A DNA stretch of 56,666 bases from contig NZ_JAQGNQ010000123.1 of NCBI RefSeq assembly GCF_028291745.1, forward strand, positions 1 through 56,666. The letters are read 5' to 3'. Made by a program: the position numbers and the translations under genes. This DNA comes from Ramlibacter sp. GTDB taxonomy: Bacteria; Pseudomonadota; Gammaproteobacteria; Burkholderiales; Burkholderiaceae_C. Below, piece by piece: positions 41,849 through 49,455 of the stretch; position 1 is the stretch's first letter; the number at the start of each line of letters is the position of its first letter. The notes below the pieces were generated by a model. The model was not told the DNA's origin, searched no databases, and saw only the letters and a program-made list of their open reading frames with translations.

Positions 41849-42934
41849 GTGAGTTTGATCTTCCATCCGCTGCGGGTGCGCTCGGTGCAGCCCGATACAT
41901 CGGAAGCGGTGATCGTCACCTTCGAGGTGCCGCCAGACCTGCGGCCTGTGTTCGGCTTCACGCAGGGCCAGTACCTCACCCTGCGCCGCGAGATCGGCGG
42001 CCAGGATCTGCGGCGCTCGTATTCCATCTGCGCCGGGGTCGACGATGGCGAATTGCGCGTGGGCGTGCGCAAGGTGGCCGGCGGCCTGTTCTCCAACTGG
42101 ATCAACGAGCAGCTCCAAGCCGGCGACACGCTCAGCGTCATGGCGCCGCAGGGACGCTTCTTCGTGCCGATCGAGCCGGCCGCGCGGCGCCACCACCTGG
42201 GCATCGCCGGCGGCAGCGGCATCACGCCCATCCTCTCGATCATGAAGACCGTGCTGGCGCGCGAGCCGGGCAGCCGTTTCACGCTGGTCTACGGCAACCG
42301 CCGGCTGCGCTCCACGATGTTCAAGGAGGAACTGGAGGACCTGAAGGACAAGTACCTGTCCCGGCTGGCGATCCACCATGTCTTCTCCGACGAGCAGAGC
42401 GACTCGGACATCAACATGGGTGTGATGAACCGGGAGAAGCTGCGGGAGTTCCTGGCGCTGCTGGTGCCGGCGCAAGGCATCGCCCATGCGTATGTGTGCG
42501 GCCCCTTCCAGATGAACGACGAGGCCGAGGCCGCGCTGCTGGCCGCCGGCGTGCCCGAGGAGCGTATCCACATCGAGCGCTTCGGCATCGCGCAGCCGGC
42601 CAGCGGTCAGGTCGGCGCCGTCGTCCACGAGGCGCAGCCGGGGGATGCGGCGCAGGCACGCATCACGATCGTGCGCGACGGGCTGGCGCGCGAGATTGCC
42701 TTCAGCCGCGAGCAGGCCAGCATCCTCGATGCGGCCGCCGATGCCGGACTGGAAGTGCCCTTCTCCTGCACCTCGGGCGTCTGCGGCACCTGCAGGGCCA
42801 AGCTGGTCGAAGGGCAGGTGCGGATGGAGCGCAACTTCGCCCTGGACAAGAAGGAGGTGGCAGCCGGTTACGTGCTGACCTGCCAGGCGCATCCGCTCAC
42901 CGAGCGCGTAGTCCTTTCCTTCGACGAACGCTGA
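41849..42934 (+). CDS. paaE: Phenylacetyl-CoA epoxidase reductase PaaE
   Basis: A 361-residue reductase passing electrons from NADPH via FAD to a 2Fe-2S centre and then to PaaA. Domains: FAD-binding (about 1-100, with RRSYSICAG), NAD-binding (about 105-240, GIAGGSGITPILSI), plant-type ferredoxin at the C-terminus with CTSGVCGTC and a final cysteine in VLTCQAHP. GTG 41849 is the start, with GGAGG eight bases before; no ATG is available. Its stop TGA shares an A with the next ATG (TGATG). Confidence 0.95.
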   Translation: MSLIFHPLRVRSVQPDTSEAVIVTFEVPPDLRPVFGFTQGQYLTLRREIGGQDLRRSYSICAGVDDGELRVGVRKVAGGLFSNWINEQLQAGDTLSVMAPQGRFFVPIEPAARRHHLGIAGGSGITPILSIMKTVLAREPGSRFTLVYGNRRLRSTMFKEELEDLKDKYLSRLAIHHVFSDEQSDSDINMGVMNREKLREFLALLVPAQGIAHAYVCGPFQMNDEAEAALLAAGVPEERIHIERFGIAQPASGQVGAVVHEAQPGDAAQARITIVRDGLAREIAFSREQASILDAAADAGLEVPFSCTSGVCGTCRAKLVEGQVRMERNFALDKKEVAAGYVLTCQAHPLTERVVLSFDER

Positions 42935-43551
42935 TGGGACGCGGACGCCATTCCGGCTACGACGACCAGCGCGAGCTGATCCTGCAGCACGCGGCGGCGC
43001 TGTTCGCGCGCGGCGGCTATCCGGGGACCTCGATGAACCAGGTGGCCGAGGCCTGCGGCCTGTCGAAGGCGACGCTCTATCACTACTACCGCGACAAGTA
43101 CGCGCTGCTCGTGAATATCGCCGAGGGCCACGTCACCCGCCTGCAGGGGATCGTCGGCGCCGCGCTCGCGGAAGAGGCGGCGCCGCAGGGGCAACTCCGC
43201 GCGCTGATCCGCCGGCTGGTCCAGGAATACGCCAACGCGCAGAACGAGCACCGCGTGCTGACCGAAGACGTCAAGTTCCTGGAGCCGGCGGACCGCAAGC
43301 GCATCCTCGCCAAGGAACGGCAAGTGGTGGCCGCCTTCACGGGCGTGGTCGTCGCCCTGCGTCCGGACCTGAAGGACGCCGCGCTGGGCAAGCCGCTCAC
43401 GATGCTTCTCTTCGGCATGGTGAACTGGATGTTCACCTGGATGAAGCCGCACGGTGCGCTGGCCTACGAGGACATGGCACCCGTGGTGGCCGACCTGTTC
43501 CTCGGTGGCCTGCCCGCCGTGCAGGCACCGCAGCTCACGACGCTTGCGTGA
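42934..43551 (+). CDS. paaR: TetR-family regulator of the paa operon (PaaR-like)
   Basis: A 205-residue TetR-type repressor with helix-turn-helix GTSMNQVAEACGLSKATLYHYYRDK (about residues 28-52) and a variable ligand half. It starts in the TGATG overlap with paaE and so is made with the operon, giving negative feedback. Its expected site is the perfect palindrome 39039-39052; in the described systems phenylacetyl-CoA releases the repressor. The name PaaR is by analogy with those systems. It is the final gene; no terminator is obvious behind it. Confidence 0.85.
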   Translation: MGRGRHSGYDDQRELILQHAAALFARGGYPGTSMNQVAEACGLSKATLYHYYRDKYALLVNIAEGHVTRLQGIVGAALAEEAAPQGQLRALIRRLVQEYANAQNEHRVLTEDVKFLEPADRKRILAKERQVVAAFTGVVVALRPDLKDAALGKPLTMLLFGMVNWMFTWMKPHGALAYEDMAPVVADLFLGGLPAVQAPQLTTLA

Positions 43552-44079
43552 TCAAGCAATGGTGTCCGTGCGAGGTAGCGCTTGCTCACGCGCCCGCGCT
43601 CGAACGCTGCGATGGCGACGAGTTCGGCGTCGACATGCAGCACGCGCAGGGCGTCGACCATGAAGGATGTTGCAACCATCGGTAGGCGGATTCCCACAGC
43701 TACGGTGGAGAAGCCTGTGGAAAAGGCCGTGGGCAAGCGTCGCAGGCCGCGCCAGTGCTTGCTTTCGACAGGGTGAGTATTCCGCAGGCACTTTGGTGCC
43801 GTCCGGTCACGGCACTCTTGACAAGCGAGCATCGCACGGGGCAGGCATGAGAGCTTGCTGCGATGCAGCGCGCCGTGCGCCTCTCTCCCCTGCAAGCCGC
43901 ATGCAGTCGCCCAGGTGACAGCTGCGCTTGACGCGCGACCGGCGATGCGCAGCCGCGAGGTGCCGAGGCAGTGGATGAGGCCAAGCGCAGAACAGGGCGG
44001 CAGAGTTATCCGAATGATCGCGACCTACACCACGCCCCCGGGCCGCGAGCGAGAATTGCCCACGCACGAAAGGCCCGCG
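43552..44079. other. Non-coding gap after paaR
   Basis: About 530 bp with no gene I can support. A minus-strand stretch reads open from about 43895 but has no recognisable domain and no good ribosome site. TTTTCCACA (complement near 43716-43724) fits the loose DnaA-box consensus once; a nearby CTGTGGGAA-type sequence is weaker. The promoter for the dioxygenase must lie at the right end. Confidence 0.4.
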
Positions 44080-44952
44080 ATGCCCGCTTCCGACCTGATG
44101 CCCGCCGCCTTCGTGGGGCACGGCAGTCCCATGAACGCGCTCGAGTCCAACCGCTTCACCACGGCCTGGCACGCGCTGGCACAAAGCCTGCCGCGGCCGC
44201 GCGCCATCCTGGCGATCTCGGCGCACTGGACGATCCAGGGCAGCGCCCTCACGGCCATGCAGCAGCCGCGCGTGATCCACGACTTCTACGGCTTTCCGCG
44301 GGCGCTGTTCGACTTCGACTACCCCGCTCCAGGCGCGCCCGACATCGCGCGCGAAATCGCGGAGGTGGTGCGGCCCGCCTACCTCGGCCTCGACGAGGAC
44401 AGCTGGGGCCTGGACCACGGCACGTGGTCGGTGCTCGCGCACATGTATCCGCGCGCCGACGTCCCGGTGATCCAGCTCTCGCTGCACATTGCCGAGGACC
44501 TGCAGTACCACGTGGACCTGGGCGCACGGCTCGCGCCGCTGCGCGAGCGCGGCATCTTCATCCTGGGCAGCGGCAACGTGGTGCACAACCTGCGTCGCCT
44601 CGACCGGCACCGGACCGAGGAGGCCTTCGATTGGGCCCAGCGCTTCGACGATGAAGTGAAGGACATCATGACGCGCGATCCCGGGCGGCTGGCGGATGCC
44701 GGGCGCCACGCCGACTACCACGCCGCGGTGCCGACGCCCGAGCACTTCCTGCCGCTGGCGTATCTGGCGGGCCTGTGCCGCGCCGCTGGCGAGCCGGCAC
44801 GGCCGTTCCTGGAGGGCGGGTCCATGGGCGCGCTCACGATGACCAGCTACGTGCTGGGCAAGGTACCGCAGGGGGACACCCGGGGCAGCAATGCCGGCGC
44901 GGCGGACCTGCCCGACCCGCAGCGCGTGCCCCCTGAACAGACCAACATGTAG
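44080..44952 (+). CDS. Extradiol ring-cleavage dioxygenase, LigB/YgiD (4,5-DOPA dioxygenase) type
   Basis: A 290-residue class III extradiol dioxygenase. Metal-binding histidines lie in FVGHGSPMNA (His14), AISAHW (His49) and LDHGTWSVL (His113). YgiD-type enzymes open 4,5-catechol rings such as DOPA, and some related proteins act on other catechols. ATG 44080 gives the normal family start; an upstream ATG at 44014 would add 22 residues without support. It ends 12 bp before the molybdopterin subunit gene, suggesting they share a transcript; the C-terminal ~20 residues are a loose tail. Confidence 0.9.
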   Translation: MPASDLMPAAFVGHGSPMNALESNRFTTAWHALAQSLPRPRAILAISAHWTIQGSALTAMQQPRVIHDFYGFPRALFDFDYPAPGAPDIAREIAEVVRPAYLGLDEDSWGLDHGTWSVLAHMYPRADVPVIQLSLHIAEDLQYHVDLGARLAPLRERGIFILGSGNVVHNLRRLDRHRTEEAFDWAQRFDDEVKDIMTRDPGRLADAGRHADYHAAVPTPEHFLPLAYLAGLCRAAGEPARPFLEGGSMGALTMTSYVLGKVPQGDTRGSNAGAADLPDPQRVPPEQTNM

Positions 44953-44964
44953 CGAGACCCCGTG

Positions 44965-47145
44965 ATGACTCCACTTGCCGCCCCGTTCGGCCAGGCGCTG
45001 CCCCGCGTCGACGGACCCGACAAGGTGACGGGCCGTGCCTTGTACGGCGCCGACCACCAGCCGGCCGGCGCGGCGCACGCCTGGCTCGTGTCCAGCCCGA
45101 TCGCGCGGGGCCGCATCCGCGCGATCGACAGCGCTGCCATCGCCGCCCGGCCCGGTGTGCTGCTGGTGCTGACGCATGAAAACGCGAGCGGGCTCGTGCA
45201 CGAAGCCAAGAGCGTTGCCGGGCGCGGGCACCTCACCTTCTCGCGGCCGCCGCTGGCGTCCGACGAAATCTTCTTCGCCGGCCAGATCGTCGCCGTGGTC
45301 GTTGCCGAAAGCGCGGAGATCGCGCGCGACGCGGCCGGGTCGCTGCGCGTGGAGTACGCGCCGCAGGCGGCCACGGCAGGCATGGACGATCCCGGTGCGT
45401 CGGTGGTCCCGGCGCAAGCGCTCGGTGAGACGCACTTGTCCCGCGGCGATGCCGAGGCCGCGTGGAAGGCCGCCGCCGTGCAACTGCACCTGCGCTACGA
45501 CACGCCGGCGCAGCACCACAATCCGCTGGAGCTGTTCCAGGCGACGTGCGAGTGGCAGGGCGATCGCCTGGTCGTGTGGGAGTCGAGCCAGAACACCCGC
45601 GCCTACCAGCATGGCCTGGCCACGCAACTGGGCATCGCGCCCGAGCGCATCAGCGTGCACTGTCCCTTTGTCGGCGGCGCCTTCGGGTCGCGCGGGCCGC
45701 TCGCGCATTACACGGCGCTGATCGCGCTTGCCGCGCGCCAGTTGCAGCGGCCGGTCAAACTGGTCGTGACGCGCCAGCAGGGCTTCACCGTGCGCACGTT
45801 CCGCGCGGAGACGCGGCACGACGTGCGCATCGCCGCCAGCCGCGACGGCACGCTGCAGGCGCTGGCCCACGAGAGCTGGGAGCTGACCAGCCGCGTGGAT
45901 CACTTCGCGCTGGCGGGCTCGGACTCGACGGCGCGCCTCTACGCCTGCCGCAACATCCGCACGCAGGTGCACAACGTGCTGGCCGACCGGCAGATGCCGG
46001 GCTTCATGCGCGCGCCGCCCGAGCTGCCTTATCTCTTCGCGCTGGAATCGGCGATGGACGAACTGGCGCAGGCGCTGGCGCTCGATCCGATCGAGCTGCG
46101 CCGGCGCAACGACACCCAGGTGGATGCCGTCGAAGGCAAGCCCTACACCAGCCGCTCGCTGATGCCCTGCTTCGATCTCGCGGCCCAGGCCTTCGGCTGG
46201 TCGCGGCGGCCGGCGCAACCGGGGCAGTGGCGCGAGGGCGACTGGCGCATCGGCTTCGGCTGCGCCAGCGCGTTGTACCCCGCGAAGATGGGCCCGGCTG
46301 AATGTCGCGTCACCTTGTTGGCCGCCGATCGCGCGCGCGTGGAGATCGGCAGCAACGATATCGGCAACGGCAGCTACACGATCCTCGCGCAGACCGCGGC
46401 GGCCGTCCTGGACTTGCCCGTCGACCACGTGGAAGTGGTGCTCGGTTCCAGTGAGCTGCCGGCCGCGCCCCTCACTGCCGGCTCGAACAGCGCCACGACC
46501 ACCTGCAACGCGGTGGCCCACGCCTGCCAGGAAATGAAGCGGCGCCTGCAGGCCACTGCGGCTGCGTCGTATCCGCTGACCGTGGACATCGCGCATCGCG
46601 CGGAAGGCGTCGGCGGCGAGGACGGCGGTTTCGCGCTCTTGCGCAAGGGAGTGCCCGTGATCGGCGGCGGCGTGATGGAAAAGCACCTGGCCTACGCCTT
46701 CGGCGCGCAGTTCGCGGAGGTGCGCGTGCATGCCGTCACCGGCGAGATCCGCGTACCGCGGCTGGTCGGCGCCTTCGCCTGCGGCCGCATCGCCAACCCG
46801 CTCACCGCCCGCAGCCAGCTGATGGCGGGGCAGATCTGGGGCATGGCGTCCGCCTTGCTGGAAGCCTCGGAAGTCGATCACCGCGACGCGCACTACGTGA
46901 ATGCCGACCTCGCCGAATACTTGGTCGCCACCTGCGGCGACGTGGCCGAGGTCACGACGCTGCTGGTGCCCGAAGAGGACCCGCACATCAACCCGCTGGG
47001 CATGAAGGGCGCGGGCGAGATCGGTGCCACCGGCGTCAATGCGGCCATCGCCAATGCGGTCTTCAATGCAACCGGTGTGCGGGTGCGCCGCCTGCCCATC
47101 CGGCTGGACGATCTGCTTCACGACCAGGGCCTGAACAGGCCCTGA
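44965..47145 (+). CDS. Molybdopterin-binding subunit of a xanthine dehydrogenase-family oxidoreductase (PaoC-like), without partners
   Basis: A 726-residue large subunit of a molybdenum hydroxylase. The N-terminal a/b hammerhead has VDGPDKVTGRALYGAD; the cofactor domain has FVGGAFGSRG, MRAPPELPYLFALES and the catalytic glutamate Glu685 in GMKGAGEIGATG. It should oxidise an aldehyde or N-heterocycle with water. These enzymes need a 2Fe-2S subunit and an FAD subunit, usually encoded just before (paoA, paoB); neither lies here. GTG 44962 directly precedes ATG 44965. A palindrome covers the stop codon. Confidence 0.9.
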   Translation: MTPLAAPFGQALPRVDGPDKVTGRALYGADHQPAGAAHAWLVSSPIARGRIRAIDSAAIAARPGVLLVLTHENASGLVHEAKSVAGRGHLTFSRPPLASDEIFFAGQIVAVVVAESAEIARDAAGSLRVEYAPQAATAGMDDPGASVVPAQALGETHLSRGDAEAAWKAAAVQLHLRYDTPAQHHNPLELFQATCEWQGDRLVVWESSQNTRAYQHGLATQLGIAPERISVHCPFVGGAFGSRGPLAHYTALIALAARQLQRPVKLVVTRQQGFTVRTFRAETRHDVRIAASRDGTLQALAHESWELTSRVDHFALAGSDSTARLYACRNIRTQVHNVLADRQMPGFMRAPPELPYLFALESAMDELAQALALDPIELRRRNDTQVDAVEGKPYTSRSLMPCFDLAAQAFGWSRRPAQPGQWREGDWRIGFGCASALYPAKMGPAECRVTLLAADRARVEIGSNDIGNGSYTILAQTAAAVLDLPVDHVEVVLGSSELPAAPLTAGSNSATTTCNAVAHACQEMKRRLQATAAASYPLTVDIAHRAEGVGGEDGGFALLRKGVPVIGGGVMEKHLAYAFGAQFAEVRVHAVTGEIRVPRLVGAFACGRIANPLTARSQLMAGQIWGMASALLEASEVDHRDAHYVNADLAEYLVATCGDVAEVTTLLVPEEDPHINPLGMKGAGEIGATGVNAAIANAVFNATGVRVRRLPIRLDDLLHDQGLNRP
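47126..47143 (+). terminator. Perfect 8-bp hairpin at the end of the molybdopterin-subunit gene
   Basis: AGGGCCTG-AA-CAGGCCCT lies in the last codons of the gene up to its stop. It is the same palindrome as at 33100-33119 apart from the centre. No T-run follows. Confidence 0.55.
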
Positions 47146-47283
47146 GTGTGGCGCGGGAGCGAAGCGACGCGGGCACCACCGTGCCGACCTCTGGGCACGA
47201 CCGGGCCTAAATGGATGGGGGGGCCCCCAAGGGGTCAGTCGATGGTCAGAATCTGATCACCTACCCAAGCCGGAGTTGCGAGC

Positions 47284-47757
47284 GTGCGGGTGTTCCTTGT
47301 CGAAGATATCCTGACCGTAAGGTCCATCGTGCCCGACATGCTGTGCCGGCTGGGTGGCCTGCAGCTGGTCGCGCGCACCAAGGGGCACGCGCAATCGCGC
47401 GCCTGGTTCGAAGGGCATGGCGAGGGCTGGGACCTCGCCGTGATCGATCTCGTCCTGGATGGCTGGTGGTGCAGCGACCTGATCGCCTGCGCCCGGAGCA
47501 GCCATCCGGGCGGCCGGCTGGTCGTCTTCGGCAGCGTGGCCGCCCCGGCTGTCCCGCCGTGCCCGGCCGTCGTCCTTGCCGATGCCGCCTTCGCGCGAAT
47601 GCGTGTGGGCGACTTCGCCACCTGGCTCGATGGGCAGGGCCGCGGCGCCGACACCGTCACGCGCATACGAACGGCGCCGAGCGCCGAGGCCGTCGAGCCC
47701 TCCTTGCCCCTGCGCGGCGTGGAAGAACGCCCCGGCCCGGAGTTGCGCAAGCGCTGA
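47284..47757 (+). CDS. Single-domain receiver-like protein, degenerate
   Basis: A 157-residue protein whose first ~115 residues follow the response-regulator receiver fold: acidic pair Glu7-Asp8 (VEDI), the phospho-acceptor Asp55 in AVIDLVLDG and a Thr/Ser position in FGSVA (Ser84). The conserved lysine before the last helix is not found (the strip reads ADAAFARMRVGDF), so phosphorylation may not be read in the normal way. There is no output domain; the last 40 residues are polar and probably disordered. GTG 47284 is the start. It precedes the coiled-coil nuclease-like gene by 64 bp on the same strand. Confidence 0.75.
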   Translation: MRVFLVEDILTVRSIVPDMLCRLGGLQLVARTKGHAQSRAWFEGHGEGWDLAVIDLVLDGWWCSDLIACARSSHPGGRLVVFGSVAAPAVPPCPAVVLADAAFARMRVGDFATWLDGQGRGADTVTRIRTAPSAEAVEPSLPLRGVEERPGPELRKR

Positions 47758-47798
47758 CCCGCCGCGTGCGCACGGGCGGCGGCACGGCGACAATACGG

Positions 47799-47813
47799 TC
47801 TCTGCAGCAGAGA
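47799..47813. promoter_or_regulatory. 15-bp perfect palindrome before the coiled-coil protein gene
   Basis: TCTCTGC-A-GCAGAGA ends 8 bp before the ATG at 47822 and overlaps the presumed ribosome site AGAGAAG. It could be an operator at the transcription start or an RNA hairpin that hides the ribosome site. Confidence 0.5.
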
Positions 47814-47821
47814 AGTACCGC

Positions 47822-49405
47822 ATGAGCAGCCCGGAAATCGCCCCGATCCAGACCAAGCCCGCAGCCGGCCACGAGCCGACCATCGTCACCTTTGCGGTGA
47901 GTGACCCCGAGGTCCTGCTCGCCATGGCCGAATACCCCGACGGCCCGGCGCGCACCAACTTCCTGGTCACGGCGCTGAAGGTGGGCGTCCTCAGCCTGAA
48001 GGCGGCCCGTGGCACCCTGGACAGCGACACGGTACGGCGCGAGGGTGACCGCCTGATGGAGCAGCTGGGCGAACGCCTGAACACCTGGCGCGGCAAGTTC
48101 GAGGAGCGCGTGACCGGCTCGCTCTCGCACTACTTCGATCCCTCCCAGGGCATCTTCGTCGAGCGCGTGAACCGCCTCACGCGTGCCGACGGCGACCTGG
48201 CCGTGGTCGTGAAGCAGCAGGTGAAGGAGGCGGAGCAGACGCTGGCCAAGCTGTTCGACCAGTTCATCGGCGAGAACAGCCAGTTGCTCAAGGCGCTGGA
48301 CCCGAGCGGCGACAACGCCCTGATCGCCAACCTGCAGAAGACCCTGGACGGCGCCGTGCAGCAGCAGAACGGGGCCATCCTGCATCAGTTCTCCCTGGAC
48401 AACAAGGAAGGCGCGCTGGTGCGCTTCCTGTCGGAACTGGGTGCCAAGCACGGCGACCTGAACGAGGCGCTGTCGCGCAACCTCGGCGCCGTGGTGGCCG
48501 AGTTCTCGCTCGACAAACCCGATTCGGCCCTGAGCCGCCTGGTCGGCCGCGTCGAGGCCGCGCAGCGCAGCCTGACCAGCGAGCTGAGCCTGGACAACGA
48601 GAACTCCGCGCTCAAGCGCATGTACCTGATGCTGCAGGAGCACCAGCGCATCACGGTTGAACACAACACGCGCCTGTCCGAGACCCTCAACGCCGCGGTG
48701 CAGGCGCTGCAGGCGCGCCGCGAGGAAGCGGCCCGCGGCACTCAGCATGGCCTGGAGTTCGAAGAGGGCCTGGCCCGTTGCCTGCGCGAGCTGGTGGCGG
48801 CCGGCGGCGACATCGTGGAGGAGACCGGCGCCAGCACCGGCACCATTCCCAACTGCAAGGTCGGCGACCACCTCATCACGATCGGCCCGGAGAAGCTGGC
48901 CGCCGGCGCCCGGATCGTGATCGAAGCCAAGCAGCACGCCGGCTACGACCTGGCCCGTTCCTTGAAGGAAGCCGACGAGGCGCGGCGCAATCGCAATGCC
49001 GCGGTCTGCCTGTTCGTTCATTCGACGCGCACGGCGCAACCCAGCATCCCCGTGTTCCAGCGCTTCGGCAACGACCTGGTGCTGCGCTGGGACGCCGAAG
49101 ATCCCGCCAGCGACGTGTGGCTGCGCGCCGCGCTGATGGTGGCCAGTGCACTGTCGGTGCGGGCCGCCAGTCACGACAAGCAGGAAGCAGCCAGCTTCGC
49201 GCGGGTCGACGGCGCCATCGAGCGCATGCGCAAGCACATCGAGGGATTCGAGGAGATCAACACCTCGGCCAACACCGCGCAGCGCGCCGTGGAGAAGATC
49301 CTCAAGCGCGCCCGCCTCATGGAAGAAGGCATGGCCGACCAACTGGCGGTGATGGCAGAAGAGGCGGTCAAGCTGAAGGGGCGCGCGGACTCGTCCCCGG
49401 ACTGA
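47822..49405 (+). CDS. Coiled-coil protein with tandem SLDN repeats and a PD-(D/E)XK-like C-terminal domain
   Basis: A 527-residue soluble protein, not recognised. Residues 50-160 are helical with heptad-like spacing. A short theme recurs: FSLDNKEGALVRF (190-202), FSLDKPDSALSRL (228-240), LSLDNENSALKRM (255-267), preceded by a weaker LDPSGDNALIANL (159-171). After a coil (270-305) comes a domain with Glu314/315, Asp349 in KVGDHLITI and Glu368-x-Lys370 in RIVIEAKQH, the order and spacing of a PD-(D/E)XK nuclease core, as in RmuC or DUF2130 proteins. The last 70 residues are helical again. Nuclease activity is inference. It follows the receiver-like gene and has a palindrome at its start. No signal or membrane segment is seen. 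Confidence 0.75.
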   Translation: MSSPEIAPIQTKPAAGHEPTIVTFAVSDPEVLLAMAEYPDGPARTNFLVTALKVGVLSLKAARGTLDSDTVRREGDRLMEQLGERLNTWRGKFEERVTGSLSHYFDPSQGIFVERVNRLTRADGDLAVVVKQQVKEAEQTLAKLFDQFIGENSQLLKALDPSGDNALIANLQKTLDGAVQQQNGAILHQFSLDNKEGALVRFLSELGAKHGDLNEALSRNLGAVVAEFSLDKPDSALSRLVGRVEAAQRSLTSELSLDNENSALKRMYLMLQEHQRITVEHNTRLSETLNAAVQALQARREEAARGTQHGLEFEEGLARCLRELVAAGGDIVEETGASTGTIPNCKVGDHLITIGPEKLAAGARIVIEAKQHAGYDLARSLKEADEARRNRNAAVCLFVHSTRTAQPSIPVFQRFGNDLVLRWDAEDPASDVWLRAALMVASALSVRAASHDKQEAASFARVDGAIERMRKHIEGFEEINTSANTAQRAVEKILKRARLMEEGMADQLAVMAEEAVKLKGRADSSPD

Positions 49406-49455
49406 ATGCGTCGCGCAAGTCCGACCGCTCGGTCGCTCTGCGCCCGGCGCAGGCG

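Noticed and set aside
43700..43740. Possible DnaA-box cluster or origin
   Set aside because: Only one loose match to TTWTNCACA; no AT-rich unwinding region and no dnaA, dnaN or parAB nearby.
43464..43895. Minus-strand open frame after paaR
   Set aside because: Overlaps the end of paaR, no ribosome site and no recognisable domain.
43807..47121. A 1104-residue open frame on the minus strand
   Set aside because: Antisense to the dioxygenase and molybdopterin-subunit genes; a GC-driven shadow.
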